64,000 nt of DNA, taken from Chamaelirium japonicum (taxonomy: Eukaryota > Streptophyta > Magnoliopsida > Liliales > Melanthiaceae). Within the stretch, counting starts at the first letter, position 1. Each line of letters starts with the position of its first letter. Below are positions 24,794 through 34,100 of this stretch, one piece after another. The stretch lies in NCBI GenBank assembly GCA_947650365.1, contig OX393552.1, positions 47,880,999 through 47,944,998 on the forward strand, in the 5' to 3' direction. The notes under the pieces are model-generated. The model searched no databases and was not told the origin of the DNA. It worked only from the letters and a program-made list of their open reading frames with translations. The translations under genes and the position numbers were made by a program.

Positions 24794-25441
24794 CCCAGAA
24801 TATCCATCCATGAAGGACAGGGCCTGGAACCCGACCGCTGCGTCGACCAGTGCGCCTATTCTCGGAAGAGGAAATCCGTCCTTCGGGCATGCCTTGTTGA
24901 GGTCGGAGAAGTCAATGCACACCCTGACCGCTCTGCTCTTCTTATGCACAGCCACGATATTGGAGATCCACTCGGGGAAGTGCGCCTCGTGGATGAAGCC
25001 GGCTCGCTCCAGCTTGTCTATCTCCGCCGCCACTGCAACGGACTTCGCAGCAGGTATGTGCCGAGCTTTCTGCTTGACCGGCGGGAACTCCTTCATGGTG
25101 TGCAGACGATGACAGGCGACCTCCGGGTCAATCCCTGGCATGTCCGCGAAGCTCCAAGCGAATACGTCACGGTATTCCCTGAGTAAGTTGGTTATGGCCA
25201 GGACCTCGCCCTTGGTTAGCGAGGTCCCGAGGCTAACAACTCTTGGCCCTTCTTTGCCGCCAATGTCGACCTCTTGAAGTGGTTCGGCAATTGGAAAACT
25301 TCCTCTCTCGGGGGTTGTCGGGCGACCTCCCTCCTCCAACTTAAGGTCCACACCGCTCCCACCCGGGGGTGGAGTAGGGGACTTAAGCGAGGAGGCCTCC
25401 AGCGGGCTCCCCAATAGCTCGCTCGTAGCGGGCGGTAATTG
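24761..25441 (-). pseudogene. pol: pol: truncated reverse transcriptase
   Basis: Same frame as the protease part, after a TAG at 25442-25444. It carries the N-terminal RT region typical of plant Ty3/gypsy elements: DVFAWSFADMPGIDPEVACH, then EIDKLERAGFI, then VRVCIDFSDLNKACPKDGFP and motif A, SFMDGYSGYNQI, which holds one catalytic Asp. Just after this motif (about 24778-24787) the sequence jumps into RNase H in another frame and this frame stops. Motif B, the YxDD motif C, thumb and connection regions are absent; by comparison with the family about 1.1 kb is missing. The enzyme cannot be functional. Confidence 0.9.
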
Positions 25442-26593
25442 CTAGGAGGGTGCGGGCCTCTTGGCCTCGGCGACCTCCATGTCCATGAGGTGAAGGACAT
25501 CCTGCTCGCATCGGGTAGCGGCTACCTGATCACCCCGAATTACTACGACCCCGCTCGCGGTCGGGAATTTGAGGGCCTGATGGTTGGGTGAAGCTACCAT
25601 ATTCATTTGCCTTAGCCAAGGCCGCCCCAGGATGGCGTTAAATGCGGAACTTCCATCCACTACCGCGAAGCGGACTTGGCGAGCCTCCGGGCCAGCGGTC
25701 ACAGTGAGGGTTATCTCCCCTGCCACTTTGGCGACCTCGCCGGTGAATCCACTGAGGGAGCTCGTCGAGGGAGACAGGTCGGCGAGTCTCAACCCCATCC
25801 GCAGGTAGGCCGACAGAAAAAGGATGTCCACGGCGCTCCCCGAATCAACCAGAGCTCGCCTCACCTCGATGTTAGCCATCATCAGGCATATGACGAGGGG
25901 GTCATTGTGGGGTGTAACGACCCCAGTCATGTCATCTTCCGAAAACCAGAGAAAATCGCGGGCTTCCACCCTTGGTGCTTGAAGTAAAGTAGGAGTTAGC
26001 GAGACGGAAAATACCTTCTGTGCCCGCTCCATCGCCCTGACTCGTCGGCGAGCTTCATTACTGGATCTCGGGCCGCTCAGCCGCCCGCTAATGGTATGGC
26101 AGACCGCCGGTCCTCCCGGGGGAGGCGGAGGCAGGGCGGGTTCAGCGGGCCCCGGGCGATCTCCCTCCCGAGGAGTCCGTGCCGGTACCACCTCGAACCT
26201 CCTTGGAGGCGAAATAAACTGATTCAAGTGGCCCTGTGTGACCAAATCCTCAAGGTGGTTCTTGAGAGCCCGGCATCTGTTAGTGTGATGCCCAGGGCTT
26301 CGATGAAAAGCGCACCGCCGCGAGTTGTCGGTAGAGCCAGGCTCTCCGACCTGCAGGGGTGGCGGGTACTGGAAGAAAGGTTCGTTCCGAATCTGATGGA
26401 AGACTTGTCCTGGCGAGTGGGTTAGCACGGTGAAGTCCCGCTCCCCGGGTCCTGGAGGCAGGCGCCAGTTCGCCGGCCTTCCAGCGACAGCCGCGGGGGC
26501 TTCAGCAGGCTGTTCAGCAGGAGCAGCGGGCGGTCCGGGCAAAGGCACCGCCAGGGGCACCTCCCTTCTCTCCACGGCCTTAACGACAAGCGG
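25442..26593 (-). pseudogene. gag-pol: gag C-terminus (zinc knuckle) and aspartic protease
   Basis: Frame continuous with gag except for a TGA at 26594-26596. Numbering from the Met at 26575: Pro/Ala-rich linker, a knuckle-like motif C88-A-F-H91...H96/H97...C101 followed by RALKNHLEDLV, as in Tat-type Gag proteins, then the protease with active-site D244-S-G in RRALVDSGSAVDILF and ILGRPWL at 315-321. The protease would cut the polyprotein in the virus-like particle. It ends with TAG at 25442-25444. Both stops are single in-frame codons with open sequence on either side; the TGA could come from deamination of a CGA codon. Confidence 0.88.
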
Positions 26594-27947
26594 TCACGGG
26601 GCCGGAGGAGGTCGCTGCTCGACTGCCTTTCCCTTCCGGTCTAGCACAGCGTCTTCGAGCTTGATGTGTTGCTGGACCAGGGCAAATAGTTCAATCATCG
26701 TGTGAGGGTCCTTGATCACTAGAGCGTCATGAAGCTTGCAACCCTCGGGGAGGGCGCTTCTGAAAGCACTCACCACGGTACGATCTTGGCCCGCCGCGTC
26801 TTCCAGAGCGAGGTAGGCGCTTCGGAATCGCGTTGCGAAGCACCAGAGCATCTCGCGAGCTCCCATGGTTAAGGTAAACAGAGACTCGATTCTCTTCGGG
26901 GGCTGCCTATTGCAGCGATACTGCTCCAGGAATAGCCTAGAGAGAGTTGGAAAGTCGGGGATCATGCCGGGCGGCAACTTGTGGAACCAGTTCAATGCCG
27001 AGCCGGTCAAACTGCTCGGGAATGCTCGGCACAAGACGTGGTCTTGGTCCCGGAAAAAATAGAAGCTTTCCGTAGGCCAAGAGATGGTCAACGGGATCCT
27101 GCGATCCGTCGAACAATACAAACTTCGGGGGGGTCCAGTGGTGCGGAAAACCCCCTCGGTGGACCTCGCTGGTGAAAGGCGAGCTTCCTCCGTGGGCGGC
27201 GAGGTCTTCCAGTAAATCTACTGGCGCACTAGATCGCTGCCAGTGCCCGGGGAGAACTCCCAGAGGCGGCTGCGCAGGTCCTAGGCGGTCTCGTACGCTC
27301 CCTTGTGGCAAGGTCGGTCCCACCCCGCGGTGACCCTCGGGGGCTACCGCTCGGCGGCCTCCTTGCTGTCCGCTCGTGGATTCCTTCAGCGCGCCTGTTG
27401 GTCTATGGGAGGCCGTTGCCTCACGAGCTTCGGAAGGTATTTTCACCGCGGGCTCTTTCCCTCGTCGTCGATGGCGCGGGTTGTGATCCCGCTCTAGAGA
27501 CCTTGCCTCCGACCCGTCAGAATCGACGCTCCGGCTACGGCGGCAAGGAAGGGTCGCGCGCGAGGTCGCCTGGTTGCTAGACCGCTGGGTTACCAGCTTC
27601 TGCAGCCTTGTGAGCGGGGTTTCCGGCACCCCGCGCGCAGCTGCTCTTTCGACTAGAGGTTCCGGCTGGGAAACCTGCCGCGCCGGAGCGACCGTGGGCG
27701 GTCGCGATGTTGACACCGGTGGTCGCACCGAAGACGCCGTCTTTGCCGGCCCAGACCGCCGGCTGGCCGCTGGAGCCTGACGCAATCGTGTCAGTTCCTC
27801 CATCATGGCCCGCTGGGTGGCCAACATCTCCAACAAGAGTTGGTCGCTGAGCGGGACCTGGGGCTGAGGGGTCTCAACAGGAGGCTCGCTGCGCGCAGAT
27901 CTCACACGAGTCCTCGGTCGCCTGCGTCCCCTCATCACCGGAGCCAT
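26594..27947 (-). pseudogene. gag: gag, N-terminal and capsid region, frameshifted
   Basis: Starts at ATG 27947, about 70 bases after the PBS. The first part has an Arg-rich N-terminus, a short predicted helix (QLLLEMLATQRAMMEELTRL), a long Pro/Arg/Ser-rich stretch and the beginning of the capsid domain (PPKFVLFDGSQDPVDHLLAY). The frame then shifts by one at or near an A6 run on the plus strand (27054-27059). The capsid domain continues in the other frame with CRAFPSSLTGSALNWFHKL, FPTLSRLFLEQY and FATRFRSA (Retrotrans_gag family, PF03732), ending at a TGA (26594-26596). Gag would form the particle shell. The homopolymer indel may be biological or a sequencing error. Confidence 0.88.
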
Positions 27948-28017
27948 CTTTGGAGTTACGAGAGCAAACGGCGCTCAACCGCGTGGTCGTGGGTGTTCTC
28001 GCAGGAACCAGTCGAAG

Positions 28018-28035
28018 ATCCCACAGACGGCGCCA
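28018..28035 (-). promoter_or_regulatory. Primer-binding site (PBS)
   Basis: In element sense, the 5' LTR ends GAACA, then TT, then TGGCGCCGTCTGTGGGAT. TGG at the start pairs with the CCA end of a tRNA, and a TGGCGCC-type PBS is common in plant Ty3/gypsy elements. I have not assigned the tRNA. Its position fixes 28038-29031 as the 5' LTR of the minus-strand element. Confidence 0.85.
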
Positions 28036-28037
28036 AA

Positions 28038-29031
28038 TGTTCAAGGGATTTTCGCTCGTCCGTGCGGGCTGCCTGCAAGACAAAGAAAAGAGAACGTGAG
28101 AACGGTTGGCTCCCTTAGGAGCGCAGACCCTCCGACGCTCAAGTCAGTCACGGTGGCACAACGGCGAGCTTTAGTGGACGAAAGTGGAAGGGGATAAGGT
28201 TTTGAACCTATACTATGGAGCCTGGGGGTGAGCATTTATAGCAATCGGCGGCCTACCGTGGCCCGACACGTGGAGATTCTTCCGGCGCCTTCTAGACCCC
28301 CCACGTTCTGGCTCGCTTGGGTCTGACAGTCCTTGGTACTCGCGCCCTGACATTCTGTCGTCAAGCCTGCCAGGCGGTTTGAATGGGGGAGGGAATCTTT
28401 CTTGTCGTGGCCAGGTGGCCATTCTGGAATGTTCAAGTCTGGGCGATCTCAAAACTGACTCTGGCGGGCTTCCATGGACGCTAGTCCACGTAGCCTCCGT
28501 GGGATTTCGACACCTGGCCACCTTTATGCCTTTCTATGGGGGCGACCTCCGGTGGGAAGCCAGGGCGAGCTCGTCCTGCGTTGCTCCGCCTTCTCTTCCA
28601 CATCTATCAAGAGTCGGACCTCGCAGGAGTGACCTCTTCGATAAATAGGAGAGTCTTGGCGAGCTTGGCGAGCTCCGGAGTGGGTTTGGGCGAGCTCCTG
28701 AGCGAGAATGGGCGGGCTCCTGAGCGAGCATGGGCGAGCTCCTGAGCGAGCTTGGGCGAGCTCCTGAGCGAGCTCGGGCGAGCTCCTTAGCGAGCATGGG
28801 CGAGCTCCTGAGCGAGCTTAGGCGAGCTCCTGACTCCTGAGCGAGCTTTGGCGAGCTCCTGAGTGAGCTTAGGTGAGTTTTGGCGAGCTCCTTAGTGAGC
28901 TTAGGCGAGCTTTTGAGCGAGCTCTATGCCTAGGCCCCTTCAGCCCAATGTGGATCTCGCTCCCTGTCAAGATGATTTGGTGAGCACGGGGGTGGAGCGA
29001 ACTCCAGGGCAGATTTCAGCTACCCCCAACA
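28038..29031 (-). repeat. 5' LTR (994 bp)
   Basis: Direct repeat of the 3' LTR: plus strand begins TGTTCAAGGG and ends CTACCCCCAACA. It lacks the GGGGG shared by the outer two LTRs at this end (AAGGG instead of GGGGG). It drives gag-pol; TATA box at 28240-28235. On the U3 side there is no satellite target sequence. Instead TTACCCCC (29032-29039), the complement of PPT sequence, follows and leads into an inverted copy of the element's 3' end. Confidence 0.92.
28235..28240 (-). promoter_or_regulatory. TATA box of the 5' LTR
   Basis: TATAAA in element sense in the same context as in the other two LTRs. Transcription of gag-pol should begin about 30 bases downstream, near 28205, leaving a U5 of about 170 bases before the PBS. 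Confidence 0.62.
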
Positions 29032-29058
29032 TTACCCCCCCGATCGGCGCGAAACACG
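29032..29058. other. Rearrangement junction between the 5' LTR and the inverted 3' end
   Basis: After the LTR come TTACCCCC (as after the 3' LTR at 17994) and then CGATCGGCGCGAAACACG, which matches 18812-18829 in direct orientation with one difference. From 29059 the sequence is the reverse complement of 19054 back to 17046. So about 0.8 kb between the PPT side and the direct fragment has been skipped, joined through a run of C, and the copying direction then reversed. Confidence 0.8.
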
Positions 29059-29085
29059 CAGCGGTAAAAATCGCCCCCCATCCCC

Positions 29086-29093
29086 TATTTATA
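29086..29093 (-). promoter_or_regulatory. Duplicated antisense-gene TATA box, now facing the 5' LTR
   Basis: Reverse complement of the TATAAATA at 19018-19025. On the minus strand it points toward 29031 and so into the 5' LTR and gag-pol. Most of the leader (to about the GCAGCGG block) is preserved, but the start codon is lost. Confidence 0.65.
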
Positions 29094-30105
29094 GGCAAGT
29101 GAGAGACAGGTGAATCGATCCGCAGTTAATGCCCAAGCGCGCGCGGCGAGGCGACGTGACGGCGATCGAAGTGACAGCTCGCCCTTTGCCAATCAGGCAG
29201 TGCCGCGTGGGCCACGCGTGGAAAAAGCTGCGCCGGCGCCGACACTGTCATTACTGACAAAAGAAGCGCGAATGAGGAGGAGACACGTGTTTCGCGCTGA
29301 TCGGGATCTCATGATGAGATTCGCCGTATCAGCGTTGAGCCTCGCGTCGCATTTAAGGTGAAGCGACCGTTGGAGATTCGGAGCGATACCCAAGTCACAA
29401 GATCGCCCACGGCTGGTGCCCGCAGCTCGCCCGAGGCAGACCCTGACCGCGAGTAATGAGCTCACGCCGGAAGGAGATCGCTCGTGGCTGACGCTCCCGG
29501 CCCGCCCAGCGTTTGTGAAATACTGGGAGTCAAAACTCTCGGCGCAGACCACCCGTGGCTGGTGCCCAAGCTCGCCTGAAGCAGACCCTATCCGCGTGTG
29601 GCAAGCTCGCACTGGAAGGAGATCGCTCGTGGCTGATGCTCGCGGCCCGCCTAGCGTTATAAAGTACTGAGAGTCAAAACTCTCGACGCAGATTGCCCGT
29701 GGCTGGTGCCCAAGCTCGCCCGAAGCAGACCCTGTCCACGTGTGGCAAGCTCGCACCGGAAGGAGATCGCTCGTGGCTGATACTCGCGGCCCGCCAAGCG
29801 TTATAAAGTACTGAGAGTCAAATCTCTCGGCGCAGACCGCCCACGGCTGGTGCCCGCAGCTCGCCTGAGGCAGACCCTGACCGCGAGTGATGAGCTCACG
29901 CCGGAAGGAGATCGCTCGTGGCTGACGCTCCCGGCCCGCCCAGCGTTTGTGAAATACTGACAGTCAAAACTCTCAGCGCAGACCGCCCACGGCGGGTGCC
30001 CGCAGCCCACAAGGTGGAAGCCGCCAATGACTGGTACTACCAGTCCGCCCGGCATGTGCAACAAGACTCCTGAGCAAGCGCCAAAGTCTCCTTGGTCGCT
30101 CCCTC

Positions 30106-30117
30106 AGGAGGGGGTAA
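30106..30117 (+). promoter_or_regulatory. Inverted copy of the polypurine tract
   Basis: AGGAGGGGGTAA directly before the third LTR, identical to the PPT at 17994-18005 but on the opposite strand. It shows that the inverted segment is a copy of a true 3' end (PPT plus LTR). Confidence 0.85.
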
Positions 30118-31133
30118 TGTTGGGGGTAGCTGAAATCTGCCCTGGAGTTCGCTCCACCCCCGTGCTCACCAAATCATCTTGACAGGGAGCGAGATCCACA
30201 TTGGGCTGAAGGGGCCTAGGCATAGAGCTCGCTCAGAAGCTCGCCTAAGCTCACTAAGGAGCTCGCCAAAACTCACCTAAGCTCACTCGGGAGCTCGCCA
30301 AAGCTCGCTCAGGAGTCAGGAGCTCGCCTAAGCTCGCTCAGGAGCTCGCCCATGCTCGCTAAGGAGCTCGCCCGAGCTCGCTCAGGAGCTCGCCCGAGCT
30401 CGCTCAGGAGCTCGCCCAAGCTCGCTCAGGAGCTCGCCCATGCTCGCTCAGGAGCCCGCCCATTCTCGCTCAGGAGCTCGCCCAAACCCACTCCGGAGCT
30501 CGCCAAGCTCGCCAAGACTCTCCTATTTATCGAAGAGGTCGCTCCTGCGAGGTCCGACTCTTGATAGATGTGGAAGAGAAGGCGGAGCAACGTAGGACGA
30601 GCTCGCCCTGGCTTCCTACCGGAGGTCGCCCCCATAGAAAGACATAAAGGTGGCTAGGTGTCGAAATCCCACGGAGGCTACGTGGACTAGCGTCCATGGA
30701 AGCCCGCCAGAGTCAGTTTTGAGATCGCCCAGACTTGAACATTCCAGAATGGCCACCTGGCCACGACAAGAAAGATTCCCTCCCCCACTCAAATCGCCTG
30801 GCAGGCTTGACGACAGAATGTCAGGGCGCGAGTACCAAGGACTGTCAGACCCACGCGAGCCAGAACGTGGGGGGTCTAGAAGGCGCCGGAAGAATCTCCA
30901 CGTGTCGGGCCACGGTAGGCCGCCGATTGCTATAAATGCTCACCCCCAGGCTCCATAGTACAGGTTCAAAACCTTATCCCCTTCCACTTTCGTCCACTAA
31001 AGCTCGCCGTTGTGCCACCGTGACTGACTTGAGCGTCGGAGGGTCTGCGCTCCTAAGGGAGCCAGCCGTTCTCACGTTCTCTTTTCTTTGCCTTGCAGGC
31101 AGCCCGCACGGACCAGCGAAAATCCCCCGAACA
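30118..31133 (+). repeat. Third LTR, inverted (1,016 bp)
   Basis: Begins TGTTGGGGGTAGC and ends AATCCCCCGAACA on the plus strand, so it is the reverse complement of the left LTR. The TATA box is at 30931-30936 and reads rightward out toward the satellite. It contains the longest version of the GAGCTC minisatellite. It is flanked on the right by GATCA (31134-31138) and satellite. In hand alignment it shares the outer-end sequence with the 3' LTR but has its own private substitutions. Confidence 0.92.
30931..30936 (+). promoter_or_regulatory. TATA box of the inverted LTR, facing the right satellite arm
   Basis: TATAAA in GATTGCTATAAATGCTC. Because this LTR is inverted, a transcript from it would run through its U5 into the satellite from 31134 onward. 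Confidence 0.55.
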
Positions 31134-31138
31134 GATCA
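31134..31138. repeat. Target-site duplication, right copy (GATCA)
   Basis: Matches 17041-17045. The satellite resumes with TGCGAATGAATTAG, in R orientation as on the left side. Confidence 0.85.
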
Positions 31139-34100
31139 TGCGAATGAATTAGAATAGATCGTACGAATGAATTAGAATGGATCATACGAATGGATTAGAA
31201 TGGATCATACGAATGGATTAGAATGGATCATGCAAATGAATTAGAATGGATACATTCGTGCGAATGAATTAGAATAGATCGTAGGAATGAATTAGAATGG
31301 ATCGTACGAATGAATTAGAATGGTTACATTCGTGCGAATAAATTAGAATGGATCGTACGAATGAATTAAATGGATCGAACAAATGAATTAGAATGGATAC
31401 ATTCGAGCGAATGAATTAGAATAGATCGTAGGAATGAATTAGAATGGATCATACGAATGAATTAGAATGAATCGTACGAATGAATTAGAATGGATCGTAC
31501 GAATGAATTAGAATGGATACATTCGTGCGAATGAATTAGAATGGATCGTACGAATGAATTAGAATGGATCGTGCGAATGAATTAGAATGAATCGTACGAA
31601 TGAATTAGAATGGATCGTACGAATGAATTAGAATGGATACATTTGTACGAATAAATTAGAATGGAATGTACAAATGAATTAGAATGGATACATTCTTGCG
31701 AATAAATTAGAATGGATCGTATATTCATGCAAATAAATTAGAATGGATCATACGAATTAATTAGAATGGATCGTACGAATGAATTAAAATGAATCGTACG
31801 AATGCATTAGAATGGATCGTACGAATGAATTAGAATCGATACATTTGTGCGAATGAATTAGAATGGATCGTACGAATGAATTAGAATGGATCGTACGAAT
31901 GAATTAGAATGGATATATTCGTGCGAATGAATTAGAATGGATCGTGCGAATGAATTAGAATAGATCATACGAATGAATTAGAATGGATTGTACGAATGAG
32001 TTAGAATGGATACATTCGTGCGAATGAATTAGAATGGTTCGGATAAATGAATTCGAATGTAATGTCTGATTCATTCTAATTCATTCGTCCGATCCATTTC
32101 TAATTCATTCGTCCGATTCGGATAAATGAATTAGAAAGGATCGTACGAATGAATTAGAATGGATAGTGCGAATGAATTAGAATGGATCGTACGAATGAAT
32201 TAGAATGGATTGTAAGTACGAATGAATTAGAATTGATCGAACGAATGGATTATAATGGATCGTACGAATGGATTAGAATGGATCGTACGAATGGATTAGA
32301 ACGCATTGTACGAATGAATTAGAATAGATACATTTGTGCGAATGAATTAGATTGCATCGTACAAATGAATTTGAATGGATCGGACAAATGAATTAGAATG
32401 GATCGTATGAATGAATAAGTATGGATCGTACGAATGAATTAGAATGGATACATTTGTGCGAATTAATTAGAATGGATCGTACGAATGAATTTGAATGGAT
32501 CGTACGAATGAATTAGAATGGTTACATTCGTGCGAATGAATTAGAATGGATCGTACGAATGAATTAGAATGGATCGTACGAATGAATTAGAATGGATCGT
32601 ACGAATGTATCCATTCTAATTCATTCGTACGATCCATTCTAATTCGTTCATATGATCCATTCTAATTCATTCGTATGATCCATTCTAATTCTTTCATATG
32701 ATCCATTCTAATGCATTCGCACAAATGTATCCATTCTAATTCATTCGTACGATCCATTCTAATTCGTTCATACGATCCATTCTAACTCATTCGCACAATC
32801 CATTCTAATTCATTCGTACGATGCATTCTAATTCATTCGTATGTTCCATTCTAACTCATTCGGATCCATTCGTACGATCCATTCGAATTCATTCGTATGA
32901 TCCATTCGTATGATCCATTCTAATTCATTCGTACAATGCGTTCTAATCCATTCGTATGATCTATTCTAATTCATTTGCACGAATGTATCCATTCTAATTC
33001 ATTTGCACGATCCATTCTAATTCATTCCTATGATCCATTCTAATTCATTCGTACGATCCATTCTAATTCATTCGCTCGAATATATCCATTCTAATTCATT
33101 CGTATGATCCATTCTAATTCATTCGTATGATCCATTCTAATTCATTCGTATGATCAATTCTAATTCATTCGCACGATCCATTCTAATTCATTCGTACGAT
33201 CCATTCTAATTCATTCGCATGAATGTATCCATTCTAATTCATTCGTACGATCCATTCTAATTCATTCGTACGATCCATTCTAATTCATTCGCACGATCCA
33301 TTCTAATTCATTCATACGATCCATTCTAATTCGTTCATATGATTCATTCTAATTGATTCGTATGATCCATTCTAATTCATTCGTATGATCAATTCTAATT
33401 CATTCGCACGATCCATTCTAATTCATTCGTACGATCCATTCTAATTCATTCGCACGAATGTAACCATTCTAATTCATTCGTACGATCCATTCTAATTAAT
33501 TCCAACGATCCATTCTAACTGATTCCTACGATCCATTCTAATTCATTCTCACAAATGTAACCTTTCTAATTCATTTGTACGATCATTTCTTATTCATTCG
33601 TATGATCCATTCTAATCCATTCGTACGATCCATTCTAATTCATTCGCACGAATGTATCCATTCTAATTCATTCGTACGATTCATTCTAATTCATTCGCAC
33701 GATCCATTCTAATTCATTCGTACGATCATTTCTAATTTATTCGCACGATCCATTCTAATTCATTTCTATGATCCATTCTAATTCATTCGCACGAATGTAA
33801 CCATTCTAATTCATTCGTACGATCCATTCTAATTCATTCCTACGATCCATTCTAATTCATTCGCATGATCGTACGAATGAATTAGAATGGATCATACGAA
33901 TGAATTAGAATGGATCGTACGAATAAATTAGAATGGATCATATGAATGAATTAGAATGGATACATTTGTGCGAATGAATTAGAATGGATCATGCGAATGA
34001 ATTAGAATGGATCATAGGAATGAATTAGAATGGATCATACAAATGAATTAGAATGGAATATACGAATGAATTAGAATGGATCGTACGAATGAATTAGAAT

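Larger units (their letters stand above)
29059..30117 (+). repeat. Inverted copy of the element's 3' region
   Basis: Reverse complement of about 17994-19054: leader and TATA box of the antisense gene (29059-29100), GC-rich proximal promoter, the 145-bp repeats (about 29400-30060) and the PPT (AGGAGGGGGTAA, 30106-30117). The coding part of the antisense gene is not included. Differences from the left copy are scattered substitutions, a few per cent at most. Open frames inside are mirror images of those in the left copy and not genes. Confidence 0.9.
17046..31133 (-). mobile_element. Composite, defective Ty3/gypsy (Tat-like) LTR retroelement with an inverted extra 3' end
   Basis: Layout on the plus strand: 3' LTR 17046-17993, PPT, repeat-rich 3' region, antisense gene 19121-22105, pol and gag on the minus strand 23083-27947, PBS, 5' LTR 28038-29031, a short junction, an inverted copy of the 3' region 29059-30117, and a third LTR 30118-31133 in the opposite orientation. 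The two ends are therefore inverted repeats of about 2.0 kb, yet they start TG, end CA and carry a 5-bp duplication. Tat-like placement rests on the PBS, the protein motifs, the absence of a visible chromodomain after the GPY region, and an antisense extra ORF between pol and the 3' LTR, as known in Grande and Retand type elements. GC content is far above that of the satellite. Confidence 0.9.

Noticed and set aside
17046-31133. DNA transposon or foldback element because of the 2-kb terminal inverted repeats
   Set aside because: The ends are LTRs (TG...CA, PPT adjacent, TATA box), the interior carries gag-pol with PBS, and there is no transposase; the inverted ends come from a rearranged retroelement.
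28038-31133. Two independent insertions (an element plus a nested inverted solo LTR or fragment)
   Set aside because: A separate insertion would leave its own 5-bp duplication around 29032 or 30118. None is seen, and the single GATCA pair with exact satellite phase surrounds the whole unit. Not fully excluded.
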